Translations under genes and position numbers: made by a program | Notes under the pieces: model-generated | Databases searched by the model: none | Told to the model about the DNA's origin: nothing | The model's input: only the letters and a program-made list of their open reading frames with translations | Shown: one piece after another, positions 6,145-15,900 of the stretch | How positions within the stretch are numbered: position 1 is the stretch's first letter | Layout: every line of letters begins with the position of its first letter | Origin: an uncultured Clostridia bacterium | GTDB lineage: Bacteria; Bacillota; Clostridia; Oscillospirales; Ruminococcaceae | Direction of reading: 5' to 3' | Length of the DNA: 64,000 nucleotides | NCBI GenBank assembly: GCA_947625375.1 | Contig: CANQOC010000001.1 | Span: 62,001-126,000, forward strand

Positions 6145-8550
6145 TTATTTAGCGACAATATTTACCAGTCGGCCCTTGACATAAATCGCCTTTAAGATGT
6201 TCTTTCCCGAAAGCTCGGAGGCGACGCGTTCAAGCTTCTTTGCGGCGTCGATGACCTCGTCCTGTGAGGCGTCGGCGGCGACGGTGAGCTTATCCTTAAT
6301 CTTACCGTTGACCTGTACCGCAATCTCGACCTCGTCGTCGCGGCAGAGGGATTCGTCATAGGTGACCCACTTTGCGTCGTGGATATATCCGCCGAAATTC
6401 TGTGCCCGATAAATCTCCTCGGTGATGTGCGGCGCGAAGGGATAGAGCATTATGCAGAAGTCCCTCAGCTCCGCCCTCGTGACGCTCCCAGAGGCAGTGA
6501 AGTCGTTAATAAGTGTCATCAGCGCGGCAATCGCGGTGTTGTACTTGATTGTGTCGATGTCAGAGGTGACCTTTTTAATCGTCTTATTCATCTTCGAGAC
6601 GAATTCGGGGCGGTAGGCGTCGCCGTCGGTGACGATGTCCTGAAGTCCCCAGACGCGGTCGAGGAATCTCTTGCAGCCGGTGACACCGCTCTCGGACCAA
6701 GGCGCAGCTTTTTCATAGTCGCCCATAAAGAGGACGTATACCCGAAGGGCGTCCGCGCCGTAGACCTTGATGACGTCGAGCGGGTCGACGACATTGCCCT
6801 TTGATTTCGACATCTTTTCGCCGTCCGGGCCGAGGACAAGTCCGATACATGTGCGCTTCATATAAGGCTCGGGGGTATTTACCGCGCCGATGTCATAGAG
6901 GAAGCGATGCCAGAACTGGGAATAAATCATATGCCTTGTGACGTGCTCGTTGCCGCCGTTGTACCAATCGACGGGGAGCCAGTAGTTCTTTGCCTCTTCC
7001 GAGGCAAATTCCCTGTCGTTGTGCGGGTCGACATAGCGGAGGTAGTACCAGCTCGACCCCGCCCACTGCGGCATTGTGTCGGTCTCGCGCTTTGCGTCGC
7101 CGCCGCACTTCGGGCACTTGCAGTTTACGAATTCCTCGATTCTCGCAAGCGGACTTTCGCCGTCGGTGCCCGGCTCGAAATTCTTGACGTCGGGGAGCCT
7201 TAACGGAAGCTCGTCGTAGGGTACGCCGACGAGTCCGCATTTGGAACAGTGGACAATCGGTATCGGCTCGCCCCAATAGCGCTGGCGGTTGAACGCCCAG
7301 TCCTTCATCTTGTACTGAACGCCCTTTTCGCCGATTCCCTTTTCCTCGAGGAATTCGAGCATCTTCGCGATTGAGTCCTTCTTATTGGTCATGCCGTTGA
7401 GGACGCCGGAGTTAATCATCTCGCCGTCGCCGGTATATGCCTCTTTTTCGATGTCTCCGCCCTTGATTACCTCGATTATGTCGATTCCGAATTTTTTCGC
7501 GAATTCCCAGTCGCGCTGGTCATGCGCCGGAACGGCCATAATCGCGCCGGTGCCGTATCCCATCATGACATAGTCCGATATGTATATCGGTATCTCCTTG
7601 CCGTTGACGGGGTTGACGGCGGTGAGGCCGTCGAGCTTTACGCCGGTCTTGTCCTTGACGAGCTGAGTGCGCTCAAACTCGGTCTTTTTCGCACATTCCG
7701 CGCGGTACGCCTCGATTTCGCCCATGTTCTTTATGACGCCCTTGCTGCGGTCGATGACCGGGTGCTCGGGGGCGATGACCATAAAGGTGACGCCGTAAAG
7801 TGTGTCGGGACGGGTGGTATAGATTCTCAGCTTTTCGTCAGAGCCGTTGAGCTCGAAGTTGACGAACGCGCCGGTGGACTTTCCGATCCAGTTCTCCTGC
7901 TGCGCCTTGACATAAGTGGGATAGTCGACCCTCGCGATTCCCTCGAGGAGCTTTTCGCAGTAGGCGGTGATTCTTAAGTACCAGACCTCCTTCGGCATCT
8001 GGACGATGTCGCTGTGACAGACGTCGCACTTGCCGCCCTGTGAGTCCTCGTTCGAGAGGACGACCTTGCAGCTCGGGCAGTAGTTCACGAGCGCGGTATC
8101 GCGGAAGGCGAGACCGTTCTCGAACATCTTGAGGAAAATCCACTGCGTCCACTTATAGTATTCCTCGGACGAGGTGTCGATGACCCTTGACCAGTCAAAG
8201 CTGTAACCGACCTTCTTCATCTGCTCCGAGAAGTGCGCGATGTTCTTGTCGGTCGAAATTCTCGGGTGGACGCCGGTCTTTATCGCATAGTTCTCGGCGG
8301 GAAGACCGAAGGCGTCGAACCCCATCGGGAAGAGGACGTTATATCCCTCGAGCCTCTTCTTGCGCGAGAGAGCTTCGAGACCGGTATAGGCCTTGATGTG
8401 TCCGACGTGAAGTCCCGCACCCGAGGGATAGGGAAACTCGACGAGGGCATAGTATTTCGGCTTTGAGCGGTCAATCTTTACCTCGAAGGTCCGGTTGTCC
8501 TCCCAATATTTCTGCCACTTGGATTCTATCGCGGAAAAATCGTACTTCAT
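6145..8550 (-). CDS. leuS: Leucyl-tRNA synthetase
   Basis: An 801-aa class I synthetase that charges tRNA-Leu. Signature HIGH appears as HVGHIKAYT (about residue 49), KMSKS as KMSKSKGNVVDP in the C-terminal half, with a CP1 editing domain between them and a C-terminal tRNA-binding region ending VNIVAK. Start chosen at ATG 8550 rather than 8559 because AAAGGA is 9-10 bases from the former but touches the latter. It follows rsfS by 44 bases and no T-box leader fits in that gap, so it is probably expressed from the upstream operon. Confidence 0.97.
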   Translation of the reverse strand: MKYDFSAIESKWQKYWEDNRTFEVKIDRSKPKYYALVEFPYPSGAGLHVGHIKAYTGLEALSRKKRLEGYNVLFPMGFDAFGLPAENYAIKTGVHPRISTDKNIAHFSEQMKKVGYSFDWSRVIDTSSEEYYKWTQWIFLKMFENGLAFRDTALVNYCPSCKVVLSNEDSQGGKCDVCHSDIVQMPKEVWYLRITAYCEKLLEGIARVDYPTYVKAQQENWIGKSTGAFVNFELNGSDEKLRIYTTRPDTLYGVTFMVIAPEHPVIDRSKGVIKNMGEIEAYRAECAKKTEFERTQLVKDKTGVKLDGLTAVNPVNGKEIPIYISDYVMMGYGTGAIMAVPAHDQRDWEFAKKFGIDIIEVIKGGDIEKEAYTGDGEMINSGVLNGMTNKKDSIAKMLEFLEEKGIGEKGVQYKMKDWAFNRQRYWGEPIPIVHCSKCGLVGVPYDELPLRLPDVKNFEPGTDGESPLARIEEFVNCKCPKCGGDAKRETDTMPQWAGSSWYYLRYVDPHNDREFASEEAKNYWLPVDWYNGGNEHVTRHMIYSQFWHRFLYDIGAVNTPEPYMKRTCIGLVLGPDGEKMSKSKGNVVDPLDVIKVYGADALRVYVLFMGDYEKAAPWSESGVTGCKRFLDRVWGLQDIVTDGDAYRPEFVSKMNKTIKKVTSDIDTIKYNTAIAALMTLINDFTASGSVTRAELRDFCIMLYPFAPHITEEIYRAQNFGGYIHDAKWVTYDESLCRDDEVEIAVQVNGKIKDKLTVAADASQDEVIDAAKKLERVASELSGKNILKAIYVKGRLVNIVAK

Positions 8551-8594
8551 TTTTATCATATCCTTTGCAAGATAATTATTATCCTGTTATTTTA

Positions 8595-8945
8595 TCACAG
8601 GAATTGCGCCGTGTCAACCGCTTCGCCGTCGCTCCAGAGCTTTTCGAGGTTATACTGTTCCCTTACGTCGCGGTAGAAGACGTGAACGACAATGTCGCCG
8701 TAGTCCATGGCAATCCAGCTTGCGCCGTCAAAACCCTCGATTCGGGCGGCGCTGACCCCCTTTTCGCCCATTCTGAAGTCGACCTCGTCGGCAAGACCGC
8801 GGGTATGCGTCGTCGAGGTTCCGTGGGCGATGACGAAATAGTCCGCGATGATGGTAAGGTCGCCTATTTTTATTACCTTGATGTCGATGGCGCCCTTTCC
8901 GTCAAGAGCCTTGACTATTGTCGAAAGCTTTTCGGTCTGTGTCAT
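8595..8945 (-). CDS. rsfS: Ribosomal silencing factor RsfS
   Basis: A 116-aa protein with the complete RsfS/Iojap fold: DIKVIKIGDLTIIADYFVIA and the later GFDGASWIAMDYGDIVVHVF segment. It binds L14 on the 50S subunit and blocks subunit joining in starvation. It sits in the conserved yhbY-nadD-yqeK-LCP-rsfS string of Clostridia. An AAGGAG-type site precedes ATG 8945. Confidence 0.95.
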   Translation of the reverse strand: MTQTEKLSTIVKALDGKGAIDIKVIKIGDLTIIADYFVIAHGTSTTHTRGLADEVDFRMGEKGVSAARIEGFDGASWIAMDYGDIVVHVFYRDVREQYNLEKLWSDGEAVDTAQFL

Positions 8946-8966
8946 TTAAAATTCCTCCTTGTAATG

Positions 8967-9875
8967 TCATTCAAGAATATCAGAGACCCTTTCGGGCAGT
9001 ATTTTATACATATCCTCCCCCGCCCCGATTTCGGGAAGACCGAGCTCGGAGGCCAGCACCGAGGTGTCTTTAACGCGAAAATAAGCGTCAAGCATTTCGG
9101 CGGCGGCGCTTCGGTCGAAGACCCAAATCCTACTGCAGTCGAAGCTCGCGGGATATCCCGCCGCAAGCCGGATGTTCATCTTCGAGGTCTTAACGCCCAT
9201 CGAAAACCCGACGGCGTCAATCATCTCGTTGATTGACATATCGGTGTCAAAGCGGTTTGCGATAAGGTTCATCAGAAGGTCGAAGCTCTCGTATGCGCCC
9301 TTTTTCCCGAGCGCGTCAAGAATTTTTGACAGCACCGCGCGGTACGCCTTTACGGCCTTTTCCCGCCCGTCGGTATAGCATGAGCCGTCGAGCGCGGTAA
9401 GGGCGGCGTTCTTTCCGTCATAAGCTCCGAGCGCTTCGGCAATCCCGCCGAATGTCTCGGCGTCGAAGCAGACCGAGCCGGAGAGCTTTATCTTAAACGC
9501 GTCGGCGACAGCGGCTGAATAGACCGGAGTATCGAACGCCTCGGAGACGGTTCCCGAAAATCCGCCGGCGGTGATGTATCCGTCGGGAGGAATCTCGAGG
9601 ACGTCGAGCGACTTTTTGTCCCGGTCGACGGTGAATATATGCGCCCGGACCGGCGATTTGCCGTCGGTCACGGTTATAAGCCAGCTTTTTTTGTTGCTGA
9701 CGGTGTCGAGCCAGTACCCCTGTGAGATATAGCGGACATAGTCGGGGGCGGTGTATTGCTCCGCGACCCTGAGCCTTGCCGCCCGTGAAGCCGCCGAAAG
9801 GACGAAAACCGTCGCCATTGCAGCGGCGGCGCACCAAAGAGACATAATGATTCCGAAACGCCTGTTTTTCTTCAT
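8967..9875 (-). CDS. Divergent LCP (LytR-CpsA-Psr)-like exported protein
   Basis: A 302-aa protein with an N-terminal membrane anchor (residues 8-29) and an extracellular domain. Placement between yqeK and rsfS is where Clostridia normally carry an LCP ligase, and WLITVTD...VDRDKKSLDVLEIPPDGYI aligns with the LCP start. However the usual RSDT is KSWL, and the arginine of the IPRD motif is replaced by proline (IPPD, about residue 95). The second half is weakly similar. LCP enzymes attach polymers to peptidoglycan using arginines that bind the lipid pyrophosphate, so this copy may be inactive or have another role. Confidence 0.6.
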   Translation of the reverse strand: MKKNRRFGIIMSLWCAAAAMATVFVLSAASRAARLRVAEQYTAPDYVRYISQGYWLDTVSNKKSWLITVTDGKSPVRAHIFTVDRDKKSLDVLEIPPDGYITAGGFSGTVSEAFDTPVYSAAVADAFKIKLSGSVCFDAETFGGIAEALGAYDGKNAALTALDGSCYTDGREKAVKAYRAVLSKILDALGKKGAYESFDLLMNLIANRFDTDMSINEMIDAVGFSMGVKTSKMNIRLAAGYPASFDCSRIWVFDRSAAAEMLDAYFRVKDTSVLASELGLPEIGAGEDMYKILPERVSDILE

Positions 9876-9909
9876 ATCACCGAAAAAGGGGCGCTGAATC
9901 CCGTATCTC

Positions 9910-10503
9910 CTAAAGCTCAGACTGTCTCTTCTGCATTAGAGCGGTGTATTCGTTATAGGCGTCAAAGGTCGACTTCGGGATAATCCGGAATTTTGCGATG
10001 TTCTCGGTCATCATCCACTTGAACGCCTCATAGAGTCCCCGCTCAATGTCGCCGTATGTAATGCTCCGGATTCGTTCGCAGTCGGGATAGTCCCGCTCGT
10101 CCGAAATAAGGTCGGCCATATAGAGTATCTTTTCATAGATGTTCATTCCGCCCTTCCCGACGGTGTGCCACCTTATCGGCGAAAGAACGTCGGGGTCGGT
10201 GATTCCGTATTTTTCCTTGACAAAGACCGCTCCGGCGATTGCGTGATGGGTCTTTGGGGCGTTCAGTTCCGCCTCCGAGACGGCGAATTCCGAGCGCCTG
10301 ACGAGCTCGAGCTGTTCCTTTGGCGGAAGCTCTTTGCAGATGTCGTGAAGCAGTCCCGAAAGATACGCCCTGTCGGCGTCGGCGCCGTTTATCTCGGCAA
10401 GCCTTTTTGCCGCGTCCGCGACATTTAGGCTGTGGACAAATCTCTTTTCCGAGAGATTTTCGCGGAGATATTCCTTCATCTCGGGAATTCGCTTATCGGT
10501 CAC
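9910..10503 (-). CDS. yqeK: HD-domain hydrolase YqeK (symmetrical Ap4A hydrolase)
   Basis: A 197-aa HD-domain enzyme expected to hydrolyse diadenosine tetraphosphate to ADP. Metal ligands: H in FVHSLNVA, HD in GLLHDICKELP, H in KTHHAIAG, D in ILYMADLISDERDYPDCE. Start chosen at GTG 10503: AGAGAGG lies 8 bases upstream, while the upstream TTG (10524) has no site and the next ATG is further inside. The GTG lies within the last codons of nadD (11-base overlap), as expected for this conserved pair. Confidence 0.9.
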   Translation of the reverse strand: MTDKRIPEMKEYLRENLSEKRFVHSLNVADAAKRLAEINGADADRAYLSGLLHDICKELPPKEQLELVRRSEFAVSEAELNAPKTHHAIAGAVFVKEKYGITDPDVLSPIRWHTVGKGGMNIYEKILYMADLISDERDYPDCERIRSITYGDIERGLYEAFKWMMTENIAKFRIIPKSTFDAYNEYTALMQKRQSEL

Positions 10504-11095
10504 GGTAAAGTCCTCTCTTTTCAATATAATCTGCGACAGCCGGCGGCAAAAGTCCGCCGACGGGAAGTCCCCGAGCTATTCTGTCCTTGATGTCGGACGA
10601 CGAGCACTCGAACGGCTCGGAGGAGATTAAGGTGCACCTCCCGCCGATGCGCTTTATTTCCTCTGCCGTCCGTTCACAAAGTTCCCTTTCGGCTTCGCTC
10701 CGGCAGACGCATATCAGCTCGGCGAGCTCTGTTATCCTCTCTGCCCTGTACCACTGCGGAAACCTTGCGAAAGCGTCGCTTCCAAGTGCGAAATAAAGGG
10801 TATCGCCGTGGTACTTATCCCTGAAGTGCTCGGCGGTAAAGACGGTATAGCTCTTTCCGCCGCCCGCGATTTCAAAGTCGCTGACCTCGGCGACCGGACT
10901 GTAGAGCGCGAGCCGACGGCACATTTCAAACCTGTCCCCGCTGTCGGTAACCTCGCTCTCCGACTTCTGCGGCGGGACATATGCCGGGACGATGACGAAT
11001 CTGTCCGGCTCAACCGCCGAAATTACCTTTTCCATAAGCCTTAAGTGACCCATATGAGGCGGGTCGAAGGTTCCGCCGAAGATTACGGTTTTCAT
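10493..11095 (-). CDS. nadD: Nicotinate-nucleotide adenylyltransferase
   Basis: A 200-aa enzyme of NAD synthesis that joins nicotinate mononucleotide and ATP. The nucleotidyltransferase motif GGTFDPPHMGHL is at residues 7-18 and the second motif SSSDIKDRI near residue 169. Length is typical. Its ATG overlaps the yhbY stop by 4 bases, and its 3' end overlaps yqeK. Confidence 0.96.
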   Translation of the reverse strand: MKTVIFGGTFDPPHMGHLRLMEKVISAVEPDRFVIVPAYVPPQKSESEVTDSGDRFEMCRRLALYSPVAEVSDFEIAGGGKSYTVFTAEHFRDKYHGDTLYFALGSDAFARFPQWYRAERITELAELICVCRSEAERELCERTAEEIKRIGGRCTLISSEPFECSSSDIKDRIARGLPVGGLLPPAVADYIEKRGLYRDR

Positions 11096-11385
11096 AGGTT
11101 CTGACTGTAGACCGGCTTTTCGGGATTTCTCTTATAAAGCACGGCCTTCGAGCCGATTACGGTCACGACCTCGGCGCCGGTCATTTTCGCAAGCTCCGCC
11201 GCGGCCTCGTCTGCCGTACAGAGCGAGTTATCCAGAATCTTTATCTTTACGAGCTCATGGGCGGCGAGGTATTTTTCAATCCCCTCGGCCTGTTCCGCCG
11301 AGACCCCGCCCTTTCCGACCTGAAACGCCGGCTCGAGCTTTGATGCCTCGGACCTTAAATACGAGCGCTGTTTTGATGTTAGCAT
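11092..11385 (-). CDS. yhbY: YhbY-type CRM-domain RNA-binding protein
   Basis: A 97-aa single CRM domain. The diagnostic sequence is LRSEASKLEPAFQVGKGGVS (residues 10-29), including the GxxG-like loop, then ELVKIKILDN and VVTVIGSKAVLYKRN. E. coli YhbY associates with pre-50S particles. It is the first gene of the yhbY-nadD-yqeK string here; obgE, often its neighbour, lies far away at the other end of the window. Confidence 0.93.
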   Translation of the reverse strand: MLTSKQRSYLRSEASKLEPAFQVGKGGVSAEQAEGIEKYLAAHELVKIKILDNSLCTADEAAAELAKMTGAEVVTVIGSKAVLYKRNPEKPVYSQNL

Positions 11386-11402
11386 ATGTCCTCCGAAAGT
11401 TA

Positions 11403-11993
11403 TTATACAGTTTTCCCGCCGATGTGCTCCGCAAGGAGCCTCAGCGCCTTTCCGCGGTGGCTTACGGCGTTTTTTTCGTCGGGAGTCATCTCGGCCGAGC
11501 TGATGCCGCCGACCATGAATATCGGGTCGTAGCCGAAGCCGTTCTTCCCCCGCTCTTCATATCCGATTCGCCCCTCGAATTTACCGAGAAAGTGCGATTC
11601 AACCCCCTCGGCGTCGATATATGTTATCGCACAGACGAACCGCGCAGTCCGCTTTTCGTCCGGCACACCCTCGAGCTTTGAAAGCACAAGCGCGTTATGG
11701 GCGCTGTCGTCGCGGGTCCCGCCGTATCTTGCCGAAAATACCCCCGGCTCGCCGCCGAGCGCGTCGACCTCGAGACCGCTGTCGTCGGCAATAACCGGAC
11801 ACCCCGCGATTTCATATATCGCCCTCGCCTTGATGGCGGAGTTTTCCTCGAAGGTAGTCCCCGTTTCGTCGGGTTCAACGTCGATTCCCGCGTCGTGCTG
11901 TGAAATGACTTCACATCCGAGCGGTTCGAGTATCTCCCTGAACTCGCGGAGCTTGTGGGGATTCGAGCTTGCGAGTATCATCTTAGTCTTCAT
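11403..11993 (-). CDS. rdgB: XTP/dITP pyrophosphatase (RdgB/HAM1)
   Basis: A 196-aa house-cleaning enzyme that removes inosine and xanthosine triphosphates from the nucleotide pool. SSNPHKLREF at the N-terminus, TFEENSAIKA, ADDSGLEVDALGGEPGVFSARYGG, and FGYDPIF plus SHRGKAL at the C-terminus form the full signature. Start chosen at ATG 11993 (MKTKMILAS): GAGG lies 9 bases upstream, whereas the two upstream candidates are too close or lack a site. The start lies inside the last codons of ftsY (11-base overlap). Confidence 0.93.
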   Translation of the reverse strand: MKTKMILASSNPHKLREFREILEPLGCEVISQHDAGIDVEPDETGTTFEENSAIKARAIYEIAGCPVIADDSGLEVDALGGEPGVFSARYGGTRDDSAHNALVLSKLEGVPDEKRTARFVCAITYIDAEGVESHFLGKFEGRIGYEERGKNGFGYDPIFMVGGISSAEMTPDEKNAVSHRGKALRLLAEHIGGKTV

Positions 11994-12903
11994 CTTCATC
12001 AACCTCAAAGAGTGCTTCGACAAAGTCCTGTGCGACAAAAGGCTGGAGGTCGTCGATTTTTTCGCCGACAGAGATAAGCTTTACCGGCACCTTTAGCTCG
12101 TTGGCAATCGAGATGACGATTCCGCCCTTTGCCGAGCTGTCGAGCTTTGTGAGGATTATTCCGGTGATGTCGGCGGCGTCGTTAAACGCCCTCGCCTGAT
12201 TGACGGCGTTCTGTCCTGTGGTGGCGTCGAGCGCGATAAGGACCTCGAGGGCGCATCCCTCCGCCTTTTGGTGAACTATCCTCGAAATCTTCGCAAGCTC
12301 GTTCATAAGGTTCTGTTTATTGTGGAGCCGTCCGGCGGTGTCGATGATGACGACGTCGGCACTGCGCGACTTTGCGGCGTCGAGGGCGTCATAGACGACC
12401 GAGGCGGGGTCGGAACCCTCGCTGTGCTTGATTATCTGTACGCCGGCGCGGTCGGTCCAGACGTTGAGCTGGTCGATGGCGGCCGCACGGAAGGTGTCCG
12501 CCGCGGCGACGATGACCCTTTTCCCCTGCTCCTTAAGCTGGTGAGAGAGCTTTCCGATGGCGGTCGTCTTTCCGACGCCGTTTACGCCGATAACAAGCAC
12601 CACAGACGGCACCGTCGAGAGGTCGAGAGGACTGTCCTTGCCGAGCATCTCTTTTATCATGTCCTTAAGCTCGCCGCGGACCTGGTCGGTGGTCGTAAAG
12701 CGCTTTTCCTTTACACGGCTTTTCAGTCCCGAGACGATGTCTTCCGAGGTCTTTGCGCCGAGGTCGGCGAGAATAAGCGTCTCTTCGAGCTCGTCATAAA
12801 AATCGTCGGTTATCTCGGAGCCGGAAAAAAGACCGTTAAGACCGCCGAAAAGGCTGTTCTTCGTCTTCTTAAGACCCTGTTTGAGTTTTTCAAAAAGTCC
12901 CAT
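11983..12903 (-). CDS. ftsY: Signal recognition particle receptor FtsY
   Basis: A 306-aa SRP GTPase that docks SRP-ribosome complexes at the membrane. NG domain motifs: [40 protein letters not shown]. It lacks the long acidic A domain of E. coli, as usual in Firmicutes. Start chosen at ATG 12903 with AAGGAG 8 bases upstream; the two preceding TTG codons have no better site. It follows smc by 14-20 bases. The partner ffh is not in the window. Confidence 0.95.
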   Translation of the reverse strand: MGLFEKLKQGLKKTKNSLFGGLNGLFSGSEITDDFYDELEETLILADLGAKTSEDIVSGLKSRVKEKRFTTTDQVRGELKDMIKEMLGKDSPLDLSTVPSVVLVIGVNGVGKTTAIGKLSHQLKEQGKRVIVAAADTFRAAAIDQLNVWTDRAGVQIIKHSEGSDPASVVYDALDAAKSRSADVVIIDTAGRLHNKQNLMNELAKISRIVHQKAEGCALEVLIALDATTGQNAVNQARAFNDAADITGIILTKLDSSAKGGIVISIANELKVPVKLISVGEKIDDLQPFVAQDFVEALFEVDEDED

Positions 12904-12922
12904 CAACAAATCTCCTTTACAA

Positions 12923-15900
12923 TTATTCGCTCATGTCGGACGAAACCTCGCTGATGTCCATTCTCAGAAGCTTCGAGACGCCCTTTTCCTGCATCGTGAC
13001 GCCGTAAAGGACGTCGGCCTCCTCCATCGTTCCGCGGCGGTGAGTTATAAGGATAAACTGCGTCGTGTCGGTGAAGTTGCGGAGGTACTGCGCGTATCTT
13101 GTGACGTTTACGTCGTCGAGGGCGGCTTCGATTTCGTCGAGAATACAGAACGGCGACGGCCGAAGCTTCAGTATCGCGAAATAGATTGCGATTGCCACAA
13201 AAGCCTGTTCCCCGCCGGAGAGAAGCGAAAGGTTCTTTATGACCTTTCCCGGAGGCGCGACGTTTATCTCGATGCCCGATTCAAGGACGTTATCCGGGTC
13301 GGTGAGCGAAAGCTCTCCCCTTCCCCCGCCGAACAGCTCGACAAAGGTCGTCTTAAAGTTTTCGTTAATCTTATTGAAGCTCTCGGTGAAGATTTCCTTC
13401 ATGCTCTTTGTGAGGCTTGCAATCAGCTTTTCAAGCTCTTCCTTCGACTTAAGCACGTCGTCAAGCTGTGACGATAGGAATTCATATCTCGTCCTGACCT
13501 CTTCGTACTCGTCGATGGCCTCGGTGTTGACCGAGCCGAGGGCGCGTATCTTGTTTTTGATTTCGTTGAGGCGCTTCTGTGCCTCGGCGATATCCTCGAC
13601 GTCCTCCGCCTGTTCCGCGGCTTCGGCGACCGTCAGGTTATACGACTCCCAGAGCTGGTTTATCATTCCGTCGCTCTCGCGCATAAGGTTGTCCCGCCGC
13701 TCGGTGATTCGCGAAAGCTCGGACGACACCGTGACCTTTTCGTCCGACTTCGAGCGCTGCTGAGTCCGCAGCACCTGCGCCTGACGCTCATATTCAAGTC
13801 CGCGGGCGGCCTCCTCGCGGATTCGCTTTTCAAGTCCCTCGGCGACCGCCTTTGAGTCGAGCATCTCCTTTTCGCGCTCCTTAAGCGCAAGCTCCTCGGC
13901 GGCGATTGAAGCTTTCAGCTCTTCTGTGCGCGCGTCGGCCTTTTTCGCCTCGGCCTCCGAGTTTTCGATGCTGAGATAAAGCTGTGAAACCGCGTCCTCG
14001 GCGGACTGAATATCCTTGGCGAGCTCGGCGAGCCTCAGCCGCTTTCCGGATATCTCCTCCGAAATCTCTTCGCGGATATTCTTTTGTTCGCCGGTCTTTT
14101 CCTGTGCCGAAGTGACGAGCGCTTCGAGCCGGGCGATTTCCGCCTCGCACCCCGAAAGCTCTTTTTCGGCGTTCGTCTTCGACTCCGCGAAGGACCTGAT
14201 TTTTTCACGGCAGTCGTCGTTCGAGCGTTCAAGCTCGTCTATCCTCGCGCGGTACTGCTCCGCAAGCTGTTCCACGCGCTTTTTCTCGGTCTCGAGACGA
14301 ACCTTTTCGGTCTCGTCCCGCGTGATGATGTCCTTTTCGCCGTCGAGGTCATAGCCGAGCTTTTCGACCTCTGCCGACAGCGACGCAAGGCGCTGCTTCA
14401 TCGCCTCGTGAGAGCCGGAGAGCTTTTCAAGCTGTTCCCCGATGGCGCGGATTTCGTTCTTTCGCGATAAAACGCCGCTCGAGCGCTGTGAGCTTCCTCC
14501 TGTGAACGAGCCGCCGGCGTTGATGACCTGTCCGTCAAGGGTGATGATTCTGAACCTGTAGCCGTATTTTTTCGCGATATTCGCCGCAAGGTCGATGTTC
14601 TCGGCGACGGCAATCCGCCCGAGCAGCGAGTTGACTATCCCCCTGTACTCGGGGTCATAGCTCACGAGCTCGCTCGCGAGAGCGACATATCCCTCCTGCA
14701 TGTCGAGGTTGTTTTCGTTAAGGGTATTCCCCTTTACAGACGTTATCGGCAGGAATGTCGCGCGGCCGCCGTTCGTCTCTTTCAGAATCCGTATGCCGCG
14801 CTTGGCGGTGTCCTCGCTGTCGACGACGATATTCTGCATCGCGCCGCCGAGAGCGGTCTCGATTGCAAGGCTGTACTTCTGTTCGACCGAGATTATCTGC
14901 GCGACCGTGCCGCGCACTCCCCTGAGCTGTCCGCTGCGGCCGGCCCTGACAATCTGCCGCACGCTTCCCGCAAACCCCTCCATCGAGTTTTCGAGGTCGG
15001 TCAGCATCTGCCGCCGCTGGGTAAGGTCGCGGATATTGAGCTCGGCGTCGGAATATTCGGCGTTCATCGCCTTAAGCTGCGCGTCCTTCTTGCTGAAAAG
15101 CATTGTATAGCCGTTGAGGCGGTTGCGATGCTCGACGATGTCGGACTCCGCCTCGGCGATGTCTTTGTTAATCTGTTCAAGCTCTTTTTCGGCGTCCGCG
15201 ACGGCGGATTTTCCCTGTAAAAGCGCGGCTTCGGACTCCTCGACCGTCTTTTTAAGCTCGATTCCCGAGGCCTCGGAGTTCGCAATAGTAAAGCTCAGCT
15301 CGGATTTTTTGATGTAAAGGCGGTTCAGCTCGTCGTTCGAGTCGGAAAGCGAGCGCTCGAATTCGTCCGCCTCGGTGCGAAGCCGCGACAGCTTTTCTTC
15401 AAGCTCCTCCGCCTCCTTTGTGACGCTTTCGTGCAGCTTTTCGATGTCCGAAATCTCGGCGCGCTTCTTTTCGATTCTGCCGCGAAGCTCGGATTCGCCG
15501 AGAGAAAGCTGGTCCTTGCGGGACTCGTTCTCGGCAATCAGCGCGTTGAAGTGCTCAATGTTGTTTTTGTGCACGGCGATGTCGGCGGAAGCGGCGGAAT
15601 TGTCCGCCTCAATCTGCGATATCCTCGTGCGGTAGTCCTCGGCGGCGGCGGCCGACTGCTGCCTTTTGAGGACGAGGTCGTTTATTTCGGAGTCACAGCG
15701 CGCAATCTCGTTGTCAAGGTGCTCGCACTCGGCGCTTGCCGCCAAAAGCTTGTCTTCAAGCTCGTCGACAGAGCCGCGCAGCTCTTGCAGGCGCCGCGTC
15801 CAGACGGCGATTTCGAGCGCGCGCCGCGAATCGGCAAGCACAAGGAATTTCTTCGCCTTTTCGGACTGAATCCGAAGCGGCTCAACGCGCCCTTCAAGCT

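Noticed and set aside
8551..8594. Possible T-box leader for leuS
   Set aside because: Only 44 bases separate rsfS and leuS, and no T-box sequence is present.
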